Of a stretch of 64,000 bases of DNA, positions 28,201-36,427 are shown piece after piece. Both the position numbers and the translations under genes were made by a program. The notes beneath the pieces were generated by a model that searched no databases, had not been told where the DNA came from, and saw only the letters and a list, made by a program, of their open reading frames with translations. Numbering within the stretch: position 1 is the stretch's first letter; each line of letters starts with the position of its first letter. This stretch comes from Salinibacter ruber DSM 13855 (GTDB lineage: Bacteria; Bacteroidota; Rhodothermia; Rhodothermales; Salinibacteraceae), in the NCBI RefSeq assembly GCF_000013045.1, contig NC_007677.1, positions 992,001 through 1,056,000 of the forward strand, written 5' to 3'.

Positions 28201-28776
28201 GTAGAGGGGCATCACGGCGGCCAGCGTCTTCCCCTCGCCGGTTTTCATCTCCGCGATGCGGCCCTGGTGGAGCACGATGGCGCCCAGGATCTGCACGTCG
28301 TAGGGCACCATGTCCCATTCAATCTTCGAGCCGCCGGCCATCCACGTCTCGCCGAGCATGCGGCGGCACGTCTCCTTCACGACGGCAAACGCCTCGGGGA
28401 GCAGCTCCCACAGCGTGTCCTCCACGACGTCCTGCCACTCCTCCTCGAGCTCGTCAAACTCGTCGTACAGGGCGTCCCGCTCGTCGAGGGAGAGGGCCTC
28501 GCCCTCCATCTCGGTTACCTGTCCGTCCCCGCCGACGGGGCCCTCCAGGCCGGGGGCTCGCTTCAGCTTCTCCCGAATCTCATTCTGCCGCGCTTCGATG
28601 TCGGCCACGGCCTCCCGAATCTCTGCCCGAAACGCGTCGGTCTTGGCGCGGAGCTCGTCGTCCGTGAGGTCCTGAAGCTCCTCGTAATGGTCGTTGATCT
28701 CCTCGACGATGGGCCAGAGCTTATTGAGCTCCCGCTCATTCGGGTCGCCGAACAGATTCTTGATCCATTCAAACAT
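25294..28776 (-). CDS. secA: Preprotein translocase ATPase SecA, long Bacteroidota form
   Basis: 1160 residues against about 900 in E. coli. Motor elements: Walker A [19 protein letters not shown] (about 177), [19 protein letters not shown] (about 287), [26 protein letters not shown] and [24 protein letters not shown]. Extra length comes from charged helical insertions in the first nucleotide-binding domain and preprotein cross-linking domain (about 335-365 and 455-515). The C-terminus has a low-complexity acidic linker and ends [14 protein letters not shown], without the cysteine zinc finger that binds SecB. SecA drives export of the many secreted proteins encoded here. Confidence 0.97.
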   Translation of the reverse strand: [1160 protein letters not shown]

Positions 28777-29126
28777 ATGTGCGAAGAGGGCGCGTGCCTG
28801 GGAAGAGAGACGACGAGTCGCATGCTCCAGCGGCGGCGTCCGCCGTATCGACGCCGCCCAAACGAGGGGCGGCGGCGAAATACATCACGGTTGTCACGGA
28901 AGGCGCCGGGTTGCGTTCCCGCTCGGCCTGGCACAGGCGTCCGTGGGCTCCGGAGTGGCCTGGGGGGCAGAAGGCCGCTGAGGGGACGCAGCGGGGCCCC
29001 GAACCCAACGGGGCCCATGTAGTTTCTGCAAATGCGGGCGGGCAGAGCCCGTCTCTTCGAAGTGGGGGCGGCGCTCGGGCGTCGAGGGGAGCCCGTCCCA
29101 ATCTCATTTCCTGCATCCACCGGGCC
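28777..29126. other. Divergent intergenic region between secA and a universal stress gene
   Basis: 350 bp, no supported gene. It must carry the promoters for secA (minus) and the tandem USP (plus). No clear TAnnTTTG box or hairpin terminator was seen. Confidence 0.4.
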
Positions 29127-30029
29127 ATGCTCGTTGTCAATAGAATTCTGGTGCCCCACGACTTTACGCCCGCCTCGGCCCGGGTGCTGCCCCACGGCCT
29201 CGCCCTCGCCGCGAAAATGAAGGCGCGATTTTACGTGCTTCACGTGACCGATCGGTCCGACGCCCCCTACCCGGCCCGGGACCTGCCGGCCGTCCGAGAG
29301 ACGCTTCAACGGACCGGGGCGGTCTCGGAAGAGGCCCTGCGCGCGGTGCACATCGAGGGCGTGTCCCGCAGCGACGGCGGCGTGGCTGAGACCATCCACC
29401 GCTTCGCCGACGAGGAAGAGATCGACCTAATTGCCCTCGGCACGCGGGGCCGCCAGGGGGCCCGCCGGCTTCTGTTGGGGAGCGTGGGCGAGACGGTGAT
29501 CCGCCGCGCCAAACGCCCGGTGCTCGCCCTGCGTGGAAAGGGGGTTGGCGCTCCGCCCGTGCCCGGAATGCTGGACCGCATCCTCGTGCCCGTGGATTTT
29601 TCGGAGAATGCGCGGGAGGCCGCACGGGTGGCGGCGGAGTGGGCCCGCGTCTTCGACGCACAGGTAGACCTCCTGCACGTCGTGACGGGCAGTTCGGCGT
29701 CGCCCCCTGAACCGGCGCCGTCCGTTTCGGACGAGGAGCACGTTGGCCCTGAGAAAAAGGCCCGACGGGCACTGGCGACGATGGGCCGCGGGCTGGGGGC
29801 CCTGGGCGTTCCGGTGGCGGTGCACGTCCGAACCGGCGCGGCCGCGTCCACGATCGCTGCATTCGCCGAGGCCGAGGAGACGGACGCCATCGTCATGTCG
29901 ACTCGGGGGCGGACGGGGCTGGAGCGGTTCCTGCTCGGCAGCGTGGCGGAGGCCGTGATCCGGCACGTGCCCTGTCCCGTGCTCACGGTGCGGACGTACG
30001 GCCGGTCCATCCGGGCGCTCGCGGACTGA
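29127..30029 (+). CDS. Universal stress protein, tandem two-domain
   Basis: 300 residues from ATG 29127 (the frame is open upstream to 28779 without homology). Two UspA domains: the first starts ILVPHDFTPASARVL and ends GTRGRQGARRLLLGSVGETV; the second starts ILVPVDFSENAREAARVA and ends STRGRTGLERFLLGSVAEAV. Both carry the ATP-binding G-x2-G-x9-G-S pattern. Cytoplasmic stress protein. It differs from the copy at 1415-2317 in linker and sequence, so the two are not recent duplicates. Confidence 0.9.
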   Translation: MLVVNRILVPHDFTPASARVLPHGLALAAKMKARFYVLHVTDRSDAPYPARDLPAVRETLQRTGAVSEEALRAVHIEGVSRSDGGVAETIHRFADEEEIDLIALGTRGRQGARRLLLGSVGETVIRRAKRPVLALRGKGVGAPPVPGMLDRILVPVDFSENAREAARVAAEWARVFDAQVDLLHVVTGSSASPPEPAPSVSDEEHVGPEKKARRALATMGRGLGALGVPVAVHVRTGAAASTIAAFAEAEETDAIVMSTRGRTGLERFLLGSVAEAVIRHVPCPVLTVRTYGRSIRALAD

Positions 30030-30103
30030 GCGGCCCGGTGCATCGGGGGGCCTATTGAGGGCCGGCGCCGCCTCGCGCCGCCCCCCTCAGTGCGTTTGGC
30101 TCT

Positions 30104-31051
30104 CTATACGTCCAGCTCTTCCAGGTCCTCCGGGTCGCGTTTGAGGAGGCCCTGCTTCTTGTAGTAGATCATCGTCGTGTCCAGGGTGCCGTGGCGCATG
30201 CGCTCCTTCACCTCTTCGAGCGGCATGCCGTCGTTGAGCCAGAGGAGGGCGGCCGTGTGGGTGAGGCTGTGCGGCGTGACCCCCTTGCGCTTGATGCCGG
30301 CCTCCTTGAGGTAGCCGTTGATGCGGCTTCGCACCGACCGGGTTTGGAGCCGCTTTCCCTTCGACCGGTGGCCGTGCGAGACAAACAGCGGATCCTCGGG
30401 GTGCACATCGTCGCGGGTGTCGAGGTACGCCTCCACGGCCTCCAGCACGGGCGGATCGAGCGGCGCCTCCTGGTCCTTGACCTCGCGCCCCTTGCCCTGC
30501 ACGCGTAGCACCGGGCCCATGAGGGTGTGCTCCAGGTCCTCCACGTCGGCCCGCACGATCTCGATCTCGCTAAGGCCCGCGTAGAGCATGAGCGAGATGA
30601 TGGCGTGGTCGCGCTTGTCGATCTGGGTCGCGTCGTCCACGACTGCCTCCAGCTTCTCGATGTCGGACTCCGTGAGCACGGAGCGGGAGTGCGTCTCGGG
30701 CCGACGGTTGCCCTTCACGCCCGTGGCCGGGTTTTCGGTCAGCTCGCCGACGTCGGTCAGGTACTGGCAGAAGCGCCGCAGGGCCGTCAGGTAGGTGGAC
30801 ACGGAGACCTGGCTCAGGTCGCGGTCCTCCATCAGGTAGCGCTTGTACTCGCGCACCCCGTCCTCGGTGAACCGGAAGGTGTTCTGCTGGACGAACCACT
30901 TCTCAAACGAGTTCAGGGAGCGGCGGTACGTGCCCACCGTCTCGTCGCTTTTGTCCTCCAGGTAGTCGTCTTGAAAGGCCTGCAGGTGGTCGCGCAATTC
31001 CCGGAGGGAGAGCTCCAGCTCCGGGTCGGGCGAGGACGTGTCGTCGGGCAT
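30104..31051 (-). CDS. Tyrosine-recombinase-like protein lacking both catalytic arginines
   Basis: 315 residues. An N-terminal SAM-like core-binding domain (LQAFQDDYLEDKSDETVGTYRRSL...STYLTALRRFCQYL) precedes a XerC/D-type catalytic domain. Compared with XerD, the lysine (VQGKG), the first histidine (TPHSL), the second histidine (RMRHGTLDTT) and the tyrosine (MIYY) are present. Arg I, expected in GLR, is serine (YAGLSEIEIV), and Arg II in HxLRH is threonine (HSLTHTAALL). Both arginines activate the scissile phosphate, so strand cleavage is doubtful; it may be a DNA-binding pseudo-recombinase. No att sites or cargo are evident around it. The frame and codon use look intact, not decayed. Confidence 0.8.
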   Translation of the reverse strand: MPDDTSSPDPELELSLRELRDHLQAFQDDYLEDKSDETVGTYRRSLNSFEKWFVQQNTFRFTEDGVREYKRYLMEDRDLSQVSVSTYLTALRRFCQYLTDVGELTENPATGVKGNRRPETHSRSVLTESDIEKLEAVVDDATQIDKRDHAIISLMLYAGLSEIEIVRADVEDLEHTLMGPVLRVQGKGREVKDQEAPLDPPVLEAVEAYLDTRDDVHPEDPLFVSHGHRSKGKRLQTRSVRSRINGYLKEAGIKRKGVTPHSLTHTAALLWLNDGMPLEEVKERMRHGTLDTTMIYYKKQGLLKRDPEDLEELDV

Positions 31052-31250
31052 GGGATGGGGAGCAGAGAGGAAGAGAAACCGTCATCGTTTAATCAACGGC
31101 CCACGCTGGACGGTGTCAATAACGGAATCCGACGGGTCCCCTGTCCTGAGGGCCTGCACCGTGTACGAACCTTCTCCCGGGCGCGACCTTCAAGGACCGG
31201 CCCCAATTCCCCCGCCCCAAAACCGCCCGCACCGTCCGTCTCGTCCTTCG

Positions 31251-31531
31251 ATGGCTGCCCTTTTTCTCGTCGCGGGAATCGCATTACTGGTGATCGGGGC
31301 CGCCGTGGCCTGCCTGCCGATTTTCTTCACCGGACAGGTGGTGGCCCGGTGGGAGGGGGCCTCTTCCTCGGCTATTATTACGGGGCGTACGTGGGGTATC
31401 TTTTTCTCGCCGCGACGCAACGCGACGCGCTTCCCACATTCAGCACGGCCATGTGGACAGTTGTCATTCCCCTGACGGTGCTCACCCTGCTCGGGGCGTC
31501 CATCCGGGAGTGGTGGGGCGAAGGCCATTAG
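31251..31531 (+). pseudogene. Small membrane protein gene broken by a -1 frameshift
   Basis: From ATG 31251 the frame encodes a membrane helix (ALFLVAGIALLVIGAAVACLPIFF, then TGQVVARWEG). At the G-run 31355-31359 the hydrophobic sequence jumps to another frame, which gives GLFLGYYYGAYVGYLFLAA, then WTVVIPLTVLTLLGASIREWW and a TAG at 31529. One added G would join them into a 93-residue protein with about three membrane helices. It could be a real mutation, a sequencing error in a homopolymer, or programmed frameshifting. Family not recognised. It sits between the recombinase and corA. Confidence 0.55.
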
Positions 31532-31614
31532 ACGGGCTGCCACGCACGAGAATCCTTCGGGCAGTCCCCCCGTTGACTCCCAAAGATGTTTTGCCTTTGT
31601 CAGCCAGTGCCTGC

Positions 31615-32697
31615 ATGTCTTTTGACGACCGCGACCTGGCCTCCTTGTCCCCGGAGCAAAAGGTGGGGCTGCCCCCCGGCTCCGTCGTGTTTGTGGGAGA
31701 GGATCGCACCGCGCCCGTCCAGTTTCGGGTTCTGGAATACGGGCCCGACCATCTTGTTGAGACCGACGACGAAGGCCTCGACGAGGTGCTCACGTACCGG
31801 GACACGGCGCCGGTCACGTGGATCAACGTCACGGGGGTTCACGACGAGTCCGTAATCCGAACCGTTGGGGACCACTTCCACGTCCACCCGCTCATTCAGG
31901 AGGACATCGCCCACACGGGCCAGCGGCCCAAGCTGGACCCCCAGGCCGACTATCTCTACCTCGTCGTCAAGATGCTCTACTTCGACGAGGATCTGGGCGG
32001 CGCCCTCCGGGCCGAGCAGGTAAGCTTTCTGGTGGGGGAACGCAATCTCATCTCGTTTCAGGAAGACCCCGGCGACGTGTTCGATCCCGTCCGCAAGCGC
32101 ATCCGCAACAGGCGGGGGCACATCCGCGACCGGGGCCCGGATTACCTTGCCTACGCCCTCCTCGATGTAATCGTCGACCACTACTTCATGGTGTTGGACG
32201 AACTGGGGACCCGCACCGAAGACCTCGAAGACGAGATTATGGGGGCGGACGGTCACGACGTGGAGGACGACATCCACGACCTGCGCCGCGATCTGATCTT
32301 CATGCGCCGGATGACGTGGCCGATGCGGGAGCTCCTTCACCAGCTCGAACGACTCGACTCGTCCTTCTGGGCGGATGACAACCGGCCCTACGTGCGCGAC
32401 ACGTACGACCATGTGGTGCAGGTGCTCGACCTCGTGGAGGCGCTCCGCGACACGGCGAGCGGGCTGCACGACCTGCACATGACGTCCATCAGCAACCGCA
32501 TGAACGAGATCATGAAGGTGCTGACGATCATCGGGACGATCTTCATCCCGCTCACGTTCGTGGCCGGGATCTACGGCATGAATTTCGAATACATGCCCGA
32601 GCTGACATGGCAATGGGCCTACCCCGCCGTATGGGGCCTGATGATCGTCACGGCCGGGGCGCTCCTGGTGTACTTCCGGCGCCGCGAATGGATTTGA
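31615..32697 (+). CDS. corA: CorA-type magnesium/cobalt transporter
   Basis: 360 residues. A large cytoplasmic N-domain (VTWINVTGVHDESVIRTVGDHFHVHPLIQEDI, QRPKLDPQADYLYLVVKM) and a long helix lead to two C-terminal transmembrane helices: VLTIIGTIFIPLTFVAGIYGMNFEYMPEL with the ion-selective GMN at about residue 320, then WAYPAVWGLMIVTAGALLVYF and a basic tail. CorA forms a pentameric channel for Mg2+ (or Co2+/Ni2+). The frame is open upstream to 31453, but ATG 31615 fits the family. Confidence 0.95.
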   Translation: MSFDDRDLASLSPEQKVGLPPGSVVFVGEDRTAPVQFRVLEYGPDHLVETDDEGLDEVLTYRDTAPVTWINVTGVHDESVIRTVGDHFHVHPLIQEDIAHTGQRPKLDPQADYLYLVVKMLYFDEDLGGALRAEQVSFLVGERNLISFQEDPGDVFDPVRKRIRNRRGHIRDRGPDYLAYALLDVIVDHYFMVLDELGTRTEDLEDEIMGADGHDVEDDIHDLRRDLIFMRRMTWPMRELLHQLERLDSSFWADDNRPYVRDTYDHVVQVLDLVEALRDTASGLHDLHMTSISNRMNEIMKVLTIIGTIFIPLTFVAGIYGMNFEYMPELTWQWAYPAVWGLMIVTAGALLVYFRRREWI

Positions 32698-32814
32698 GGG
32701 GACGCTTCACGCCCCTCGTCTCGCCATGCGAACGTCGGGACTGCCCCTCGCGCGACACGGGTCCCCAGAACAACACGTTTTTCCGCACCATCCCTACCTC
32801 CCCCCTTCTCCCTG

Positions 32815-33387
32815 ATGCCTTCTTCCGACTCCGCCGACCCGGCCGTCTATCAGCGCGGCGACGCCCTCGACGAGGTTCTGCCGCCCGAGTTGACCGGGAG
32901 GGGGCCCTCCGCCGCACGCTCGACGGAGGAGTGGGCCGCAGACGCAGGAATCTACGACCTTTCGGAGCAGGAGTACTGGAACTGGCTTGCGACGCTGATC
33001 CAGGAGGGAAGCGAGCTTGATGAGCATCTGGACGACATTCTCGAGGACGTATACGACCTGGAGCCGGCCTTCTACAGCCGGAACGGGCGGCGAGCGCTCC
33101 AGGAGCGCCTCCGTCAGCTTCACGAGGTGCGCACCTCCGTACGGGCGTTCGAGCAGGACGTGGAGCAGCTCTCATTCGTCTTCGCGAGGGCCGACACGGT
33201 CGAGACCGGTGGGGCAGACAACGCTGAACTCGTCCTGTCGAGCATCAAACGAACGTACGACCGCGCCTACGACCTGTGCCTCTACAAACTGGACCGCATC
33301 AGTGACGGCTGGGTCACGGCCACCAACCTCCTGATTAGCCTGACCATCCTCGTCGTCACCATCCTGTTCTGGTTGGAGTTCCGGTAG
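32815..33387 (+). CDS. Hypothetical tail-anchored membrane protein
   Basis: 190 residues. An acidic, mostly helical cytoplasmic part (EEWAADAGIYDLSEQEYWNWLATLIQEG, coiled region ALQERLRQLHEVRTSVRAFEQDVEQL) is followed by a single C-terminal helix (VTATNLLISLTILVVTILFWLEF) ending almost at the stop, so it is probably tail-anchored. No family recognised. It lies 117 bases after corA on the same strand and may be cotranscribed with it. Confidence 0.7.
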   Translation: MPSSDSADPAVYQRGDALDEVLPPELTGRGPSAARSTEEWAADAGIYDLSEQEYWNWLATLIQEGSELDEHLDDILEDVYDLEPAFYSRNGRRALQERLRQLHEVRTSVRAFEQDVEQLSFVFARADTVETGGADNAELVLSSIKRTYDRAYDLCLYKLDRISDGWVTATNLLISLTILVVTILFWLEFR

Positions 33388-33566
33388 CGGCGCGGCCCCG
33401 ACGAGGCGGTTGATCGTGACCATCCGGGCCGGTGATCGGGGAGGGGACCCCTGGATGTTCTCCTCGTGTTGACCCTGGTTTTGAATGGCCGTGGCGCCGA
33501 GCGCCGTCTCTTCGAAAGACGGGCGGCCCCTCGCTCATTTTGTTTTGTGACTGGTGACACCCCACG

Positions 33567-34613
33567 ATGTCGTTTGCTGCCGTCTTGAGACACTCTGCCC
33601 TGGGATTCGCCGTGCTGCTCGTCGGGCTGTGTGCGGGGGCGCTCCCGGCAGTCGCCCAGTCGCCTGGTGAAGCGGGGGGTACGGTGGGGGCCGGCGATGC
33701 CCTCCGCGTGGGCGGCCTCGTGCAGGCGGATGCCTACCTGGGGCGGACCGGCGGCCCCAACGATGGCTTCCGGGCCCGAAGTGCGCGGCTGCGGCTCGGG
33801 GGGCAGGCCGAGGGGCTCTCCTACGTCGTACAGACCGACTTCACGTCGTCGAGTCCCCTCCTCGACGCGTACGTGCAGCTCCCCCTTGCCAACCGGGTCC
33901 GGCTCCGTGGGGGGCTGTTCAAAACGCCGTATAGCGCCGAATTTCTCACGTCGCGTCCGCGCATTCGATTCGCCGAGCGGGCCCGCGTGGTCAATGCCCT
34001 CGCCCCGAACCGACAGGCTGGGGTTCAGCTGTCGGGCGACCTGACGGCGGAGGCGAGGGACGCGCAGGTCACCGCCACCCTGGGGGCCTTCAACGGGACG
34101 CGGGGCCTCAGCACGAACGACAACGACCACCTCCTGTACCTGGGGCGACTGATCGGCGCCGTGCCCCTCGGCCCCGGCACGCTCGACGTGGGCGCGAGTG
34201 GGGGCTACAGCATCGACGACCAGGCAACCATTCCGAATACCGCGTCCTCGTTTACGGGGACGCGCCTCCTCGTGCAGGCCGACGCCCAGTACGAGACGGA
34301 GCGGTGGCTCGTGGCCGGGGCCCTGCACGCGGCCGACCTGGAGCATGACGGGCCCACCGTCCCCGAAACAGAGGCCCAGTCGCCCGTCGGCTACTACGCG
34401 ACGGCCGGGCTGAACGTCGACGACCGGCATCAGGTGCTCGCGCGGCTGGAGGGCTACGACCCCGACACGCCCGGTTCGTCCCCCGACGACCAGCTCGTCC
34501 TGGGATACAACTACGACGCCTCGTCGGTCTTGCGGGTGGTGGTCAACTACAAGGCGTCGACCAAGGACGTGGCCGACGGCTTCTTCACGGGGCGACTGCA
34601 GGTGGCCTTTTAG
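33567..34613 (+). CDS. OprP/OprO-like porin
   Basis: 348 residues. Signal peptide (LGFAVLLVGLCAGALPAVAQ), then a barrel that follows the phosphate-selective porin pattern: LRVGGLVQADAYLG, FRARSARLRLGGQAEGLSYVVQTDF, LLDAYVQLPLANRVRLRGGLFKTPYS, and strands ending at a terminal phenylalanine (LQVAF), as typical for outer-membrane insertion. Family membership suggests anion or phosphate passage; selectivity residues cannot be judged by eye. A stem CCGTCT/AGACGG lies about 60 bases upstream. Confidence 0.8.
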   Translation: MSFAAVLRHSALGFAVLLVGLCAGALPAVAQSPGEAGGTVGAGDALRVGGLVQADAYLGRTGGPNDGFRARSARLRLGGQAEGLSYVVQTDFTSSSPLLDAYVQLPLANRVRLRGGLFKTPYSAEFLTSRPRIRFAERARVVNALAPNRQAGVQLSGDLTAEARDAQVTATLGAFNGTRGLSTNDNDHLLYLGRLIGAVPLGPGTLDVGASGGYSIDDQATIPNTASSFTGTRLLVQADAQYETERWLVAGALHAADLEHDGPTVPETEAQSPVGYYATAGLNVDDRHQVLARLEGYDPDTPGSSPDDQLVLGYNYDASSVLRVVVNYKASTKDVADGFFTGRLQVAF

Positions 34614-34707
34614 GAGACACGAATCCGAACGCCCCGTACCCATCAGTTATTTTTGCGGAGCGGGCGCGAATGTATTCGGGGGGCGTCCCCGTCGTGTTTG
34701 CTATTTG

Positions 34708-35448
34708 CTAGAAGCGGTGGGCCAGGCCGAGGCCGGCGAAGAACGCGCCCCGGTTCTCGTCGACCTGAAGCCCGGTATTCACGTCCAGCTGCGTGTTCGG
34801 GCTCGACAGGAGGGTGAGGCCCGCCTCCACGTAGTTCCGATTGAGGCCGGTGGTGTAGAACCCGGCGTAGCCGACGTACGCGCCCACACGGTCGGTAACG
34901 CCGAAGCTCAGCGTCGGGATGAAGAGGTATGAGGGGTCCGCGTCGCCGCCGTACGGAACGGAGGTCCCGGCATTTGCCGAGAGGCCGAGGCCCTCCCCGA
35001 GGGCGCCGTTGAAGGCGAGCGCCAGGGTTTGGGACACGCGCTCGTTCTCGAAGGCGCCCGTTCCGGTCGGGAGGGCCCAGGTGCTGACCACGCTGAGTGT
35101 GGACAGGGACGACTGGGCGAGGCGGAGCTTGCCGCCGACGCTCGTGCCGGTGTACTCGGTGTCGGGGGCGTCGAGGGCGAAGGAGCCGACACCGCCCCGA
35201 AGTTCGAGGAAGTCGGCCACGCCGTAGCGGAGCAGGAGCTGCCCGAGCTCGGCGTTCGTGCCGAAGTCGTCGTTGGCCGCGGCGGCCCCGAGTTCAGCCT
35301 GAACGGTGCCGGGCGCGACCGTCGCCGGGCCGTCCCCAAACCCGGGACGATCCGCAGAGATCTGTCCCGTCGCGGACGAGGGGGCCAGCAATACAACGGC
35401 GAACGGGAGGACAAGAGCGAGGGCAAGGCGGGTCGAAGAGAGGTTCAT
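34708..35448 (-). CDS. Outer-membrane barrel protein (transporter/phenol-MetA-like)
   Basis: 246 residues. Signal peptide (LALALVLPFAVVLLAPSSATGQ), then ISADRPGFGDGPATVAPGTVQAELG, the hallmark opening of the PF13557-type 'transporter' family, and strands such as LRGGVGSF, STWALPTGTGAF, FGVTDRVGAYVGYAGFYT. The final residue is phenylalanine (GLAHRF), the usual barrel-assembly signal. Convergent with the porin gene. Substrate unknown. Confidence 0.78.
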   Translation of the reverse strand: MNLSSTRLALALVLPFAVVLLAPSSATGQISADRPGFGDGPATVAPGTVQAELGAAAANDDFGTNAELGQLLLRYGVADFLELRGGVGSFALDAPDTEYTGTSVGGKLRLAQSSLSTLSVVSTWALPTGTGAFENERVSQTLALAFNGALGEGLGLSANAGTSVPYGGDADPSYLFIPTLSFGVTDRVGAYVGYAGFYTTGLNRNYVEAGLTLLSSPNTQLDVNTGLQVDENRGAFFAGLGLAHRF

Positions 35449-35508
35449 GCGTCGGAAAGAGGCGTTTACGAGAGGGAATGAGGGAGAGACGAGTGAGGGC
35501 CGAAGGGG

Positions 35509-36387
35509 CTAGGTCGGTTCCGGGTTCGGGGCGGAGGGGAACGGATCGTCCGTTTCGCCCGCCTGCTGCACCGGAAACGGCGTCGTCTCGCTGCCGGTGT
35601 AGAGGGTCCGGTGGGGGAAGGGAATTTCGATATCGTGCTCGTCGAAGGCTTCCTTAATTTCCACGGGAATGCTGTTGCGGAGGTCGAGGAAGTGTTCGGT
35701 CTTGGCCCACACCGAGAACTGGTGATTGATGGACGAGTCCCCGTAGCCCTGAAAAATGATAAGAGGGGTCGGTTCTTCGAGGCACAGGGGGTTGCGGTCC
35801 GCCACCTCCATCAGCACCTCGCGCACCTCCCGCAGGTCTTCTTTGTAGGCCACCCCCACCTGCAGGTCAATCCGCCGGATGGGAAACCGGCGCAGGTTGG
35901 TCACCTCCGACTTGATCATCGTCTCGTTCGGAATGCGGACGAACAGGTTGTCGAAGGTGCGGAGCTTGACCGAGAGCAGGTCGACCGAAAGCACCTCGCC
36001 GGTGGTGCCGTTCACGCGGATCACGTCGCCGACGGCGAAGGGCCGCTCGCCCAGCAGGAAGAGGCCACTGATGACGTTGGAGGCCGAGGTTTGGGAGGCA
36101 AACCCGATCGCGACGGTCAGGATGCCGGCCGCCCCGAGCAGCACGCTCAGGTCGAACCCAAGCTCCATGAGGGCCGAGGCCGTGAACAGCCCGGCGATGC
36201 CGTAGAGCGCGCCCCGCCGGAGGATCATGGCTCGTTGCGCGTCGTCCTCTGCAAACAGCCGGGCCAGTCCGTTTCCGGCCAGGCGGCCGAGCGCAAGGCC
36301 GACGAGGATTTTTAGCAGGGCCTTGAGCGCGCTTACGGCCTGCGGGCTCGTCAGGTAGTCGACGGCAAGGGTCCACCACTGCTCCAT
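35509..36387 (-). CDS. mscS: MscS-family mechanosensitive channel
   Basis: 292 residues. Membrane helices (AVSALKALLKILVGLALGRLA; GALYGIAGLFTASALMELGFDLSVLLGAAGILTVAIGFA) lead into the pore helix and the beta-domain QTSASNVISGLFLLGERPFAVGDVIRVNGTTGEVLSVDLLSVKLRT, then FVRIPNETMI, the conserved family block. It opens under membrane tension to release solutes on hypo-osmotic shock, which is relevant to a halophile. The next gene upstream (36428-37288) ends 40 bases before it and probably shares its transcript. Confidence 0.93.
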   Translation of the reverse strand: MEQWWTLAVDYLTSPQAVSALKALLKILVGLALGRLAGNGLARLFAEDDAQRAMILRRGALYGIAGLFTASALMELGFDLSVLLGAAGILTVAIGFASQTSASNVISGLFLLGERPFAVGDVIRVNGTTGEVLSVDLLSVKLRTFDNLFVRIPNETMIKSEVTNLRRFPIRRIDLQVGVAYKEDLREVREVLMEVADRNPLCLEEPTPLIIFQGYGDSSINHQFSVWAKTEHFLDLRNSIPVEIKEAFDEHDIEIPFPHRTLYTGSETTPFPVQQAGETDDPFPSAPNPEPT

Positions 36388-36427
36388 GAGACGGTTCGGT
36401 TGGAAAAGAGAACGTTGCGGGGAGGCG

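Noticed and set aside
25237-29022. Two long plus-strand open frames (654 and 601 residues) opposite secA
   Set aside because: They mirror secA codons in GC-rich DNA, are Leu/Val/Arg-biased without domains, and secA is unambiguous.
30030-30103. GC-rich inverted repeat between the USP and recombinase genes as a two-way terminator
   Set aside because: Stem is imperfect and no T-run follows on either strand.
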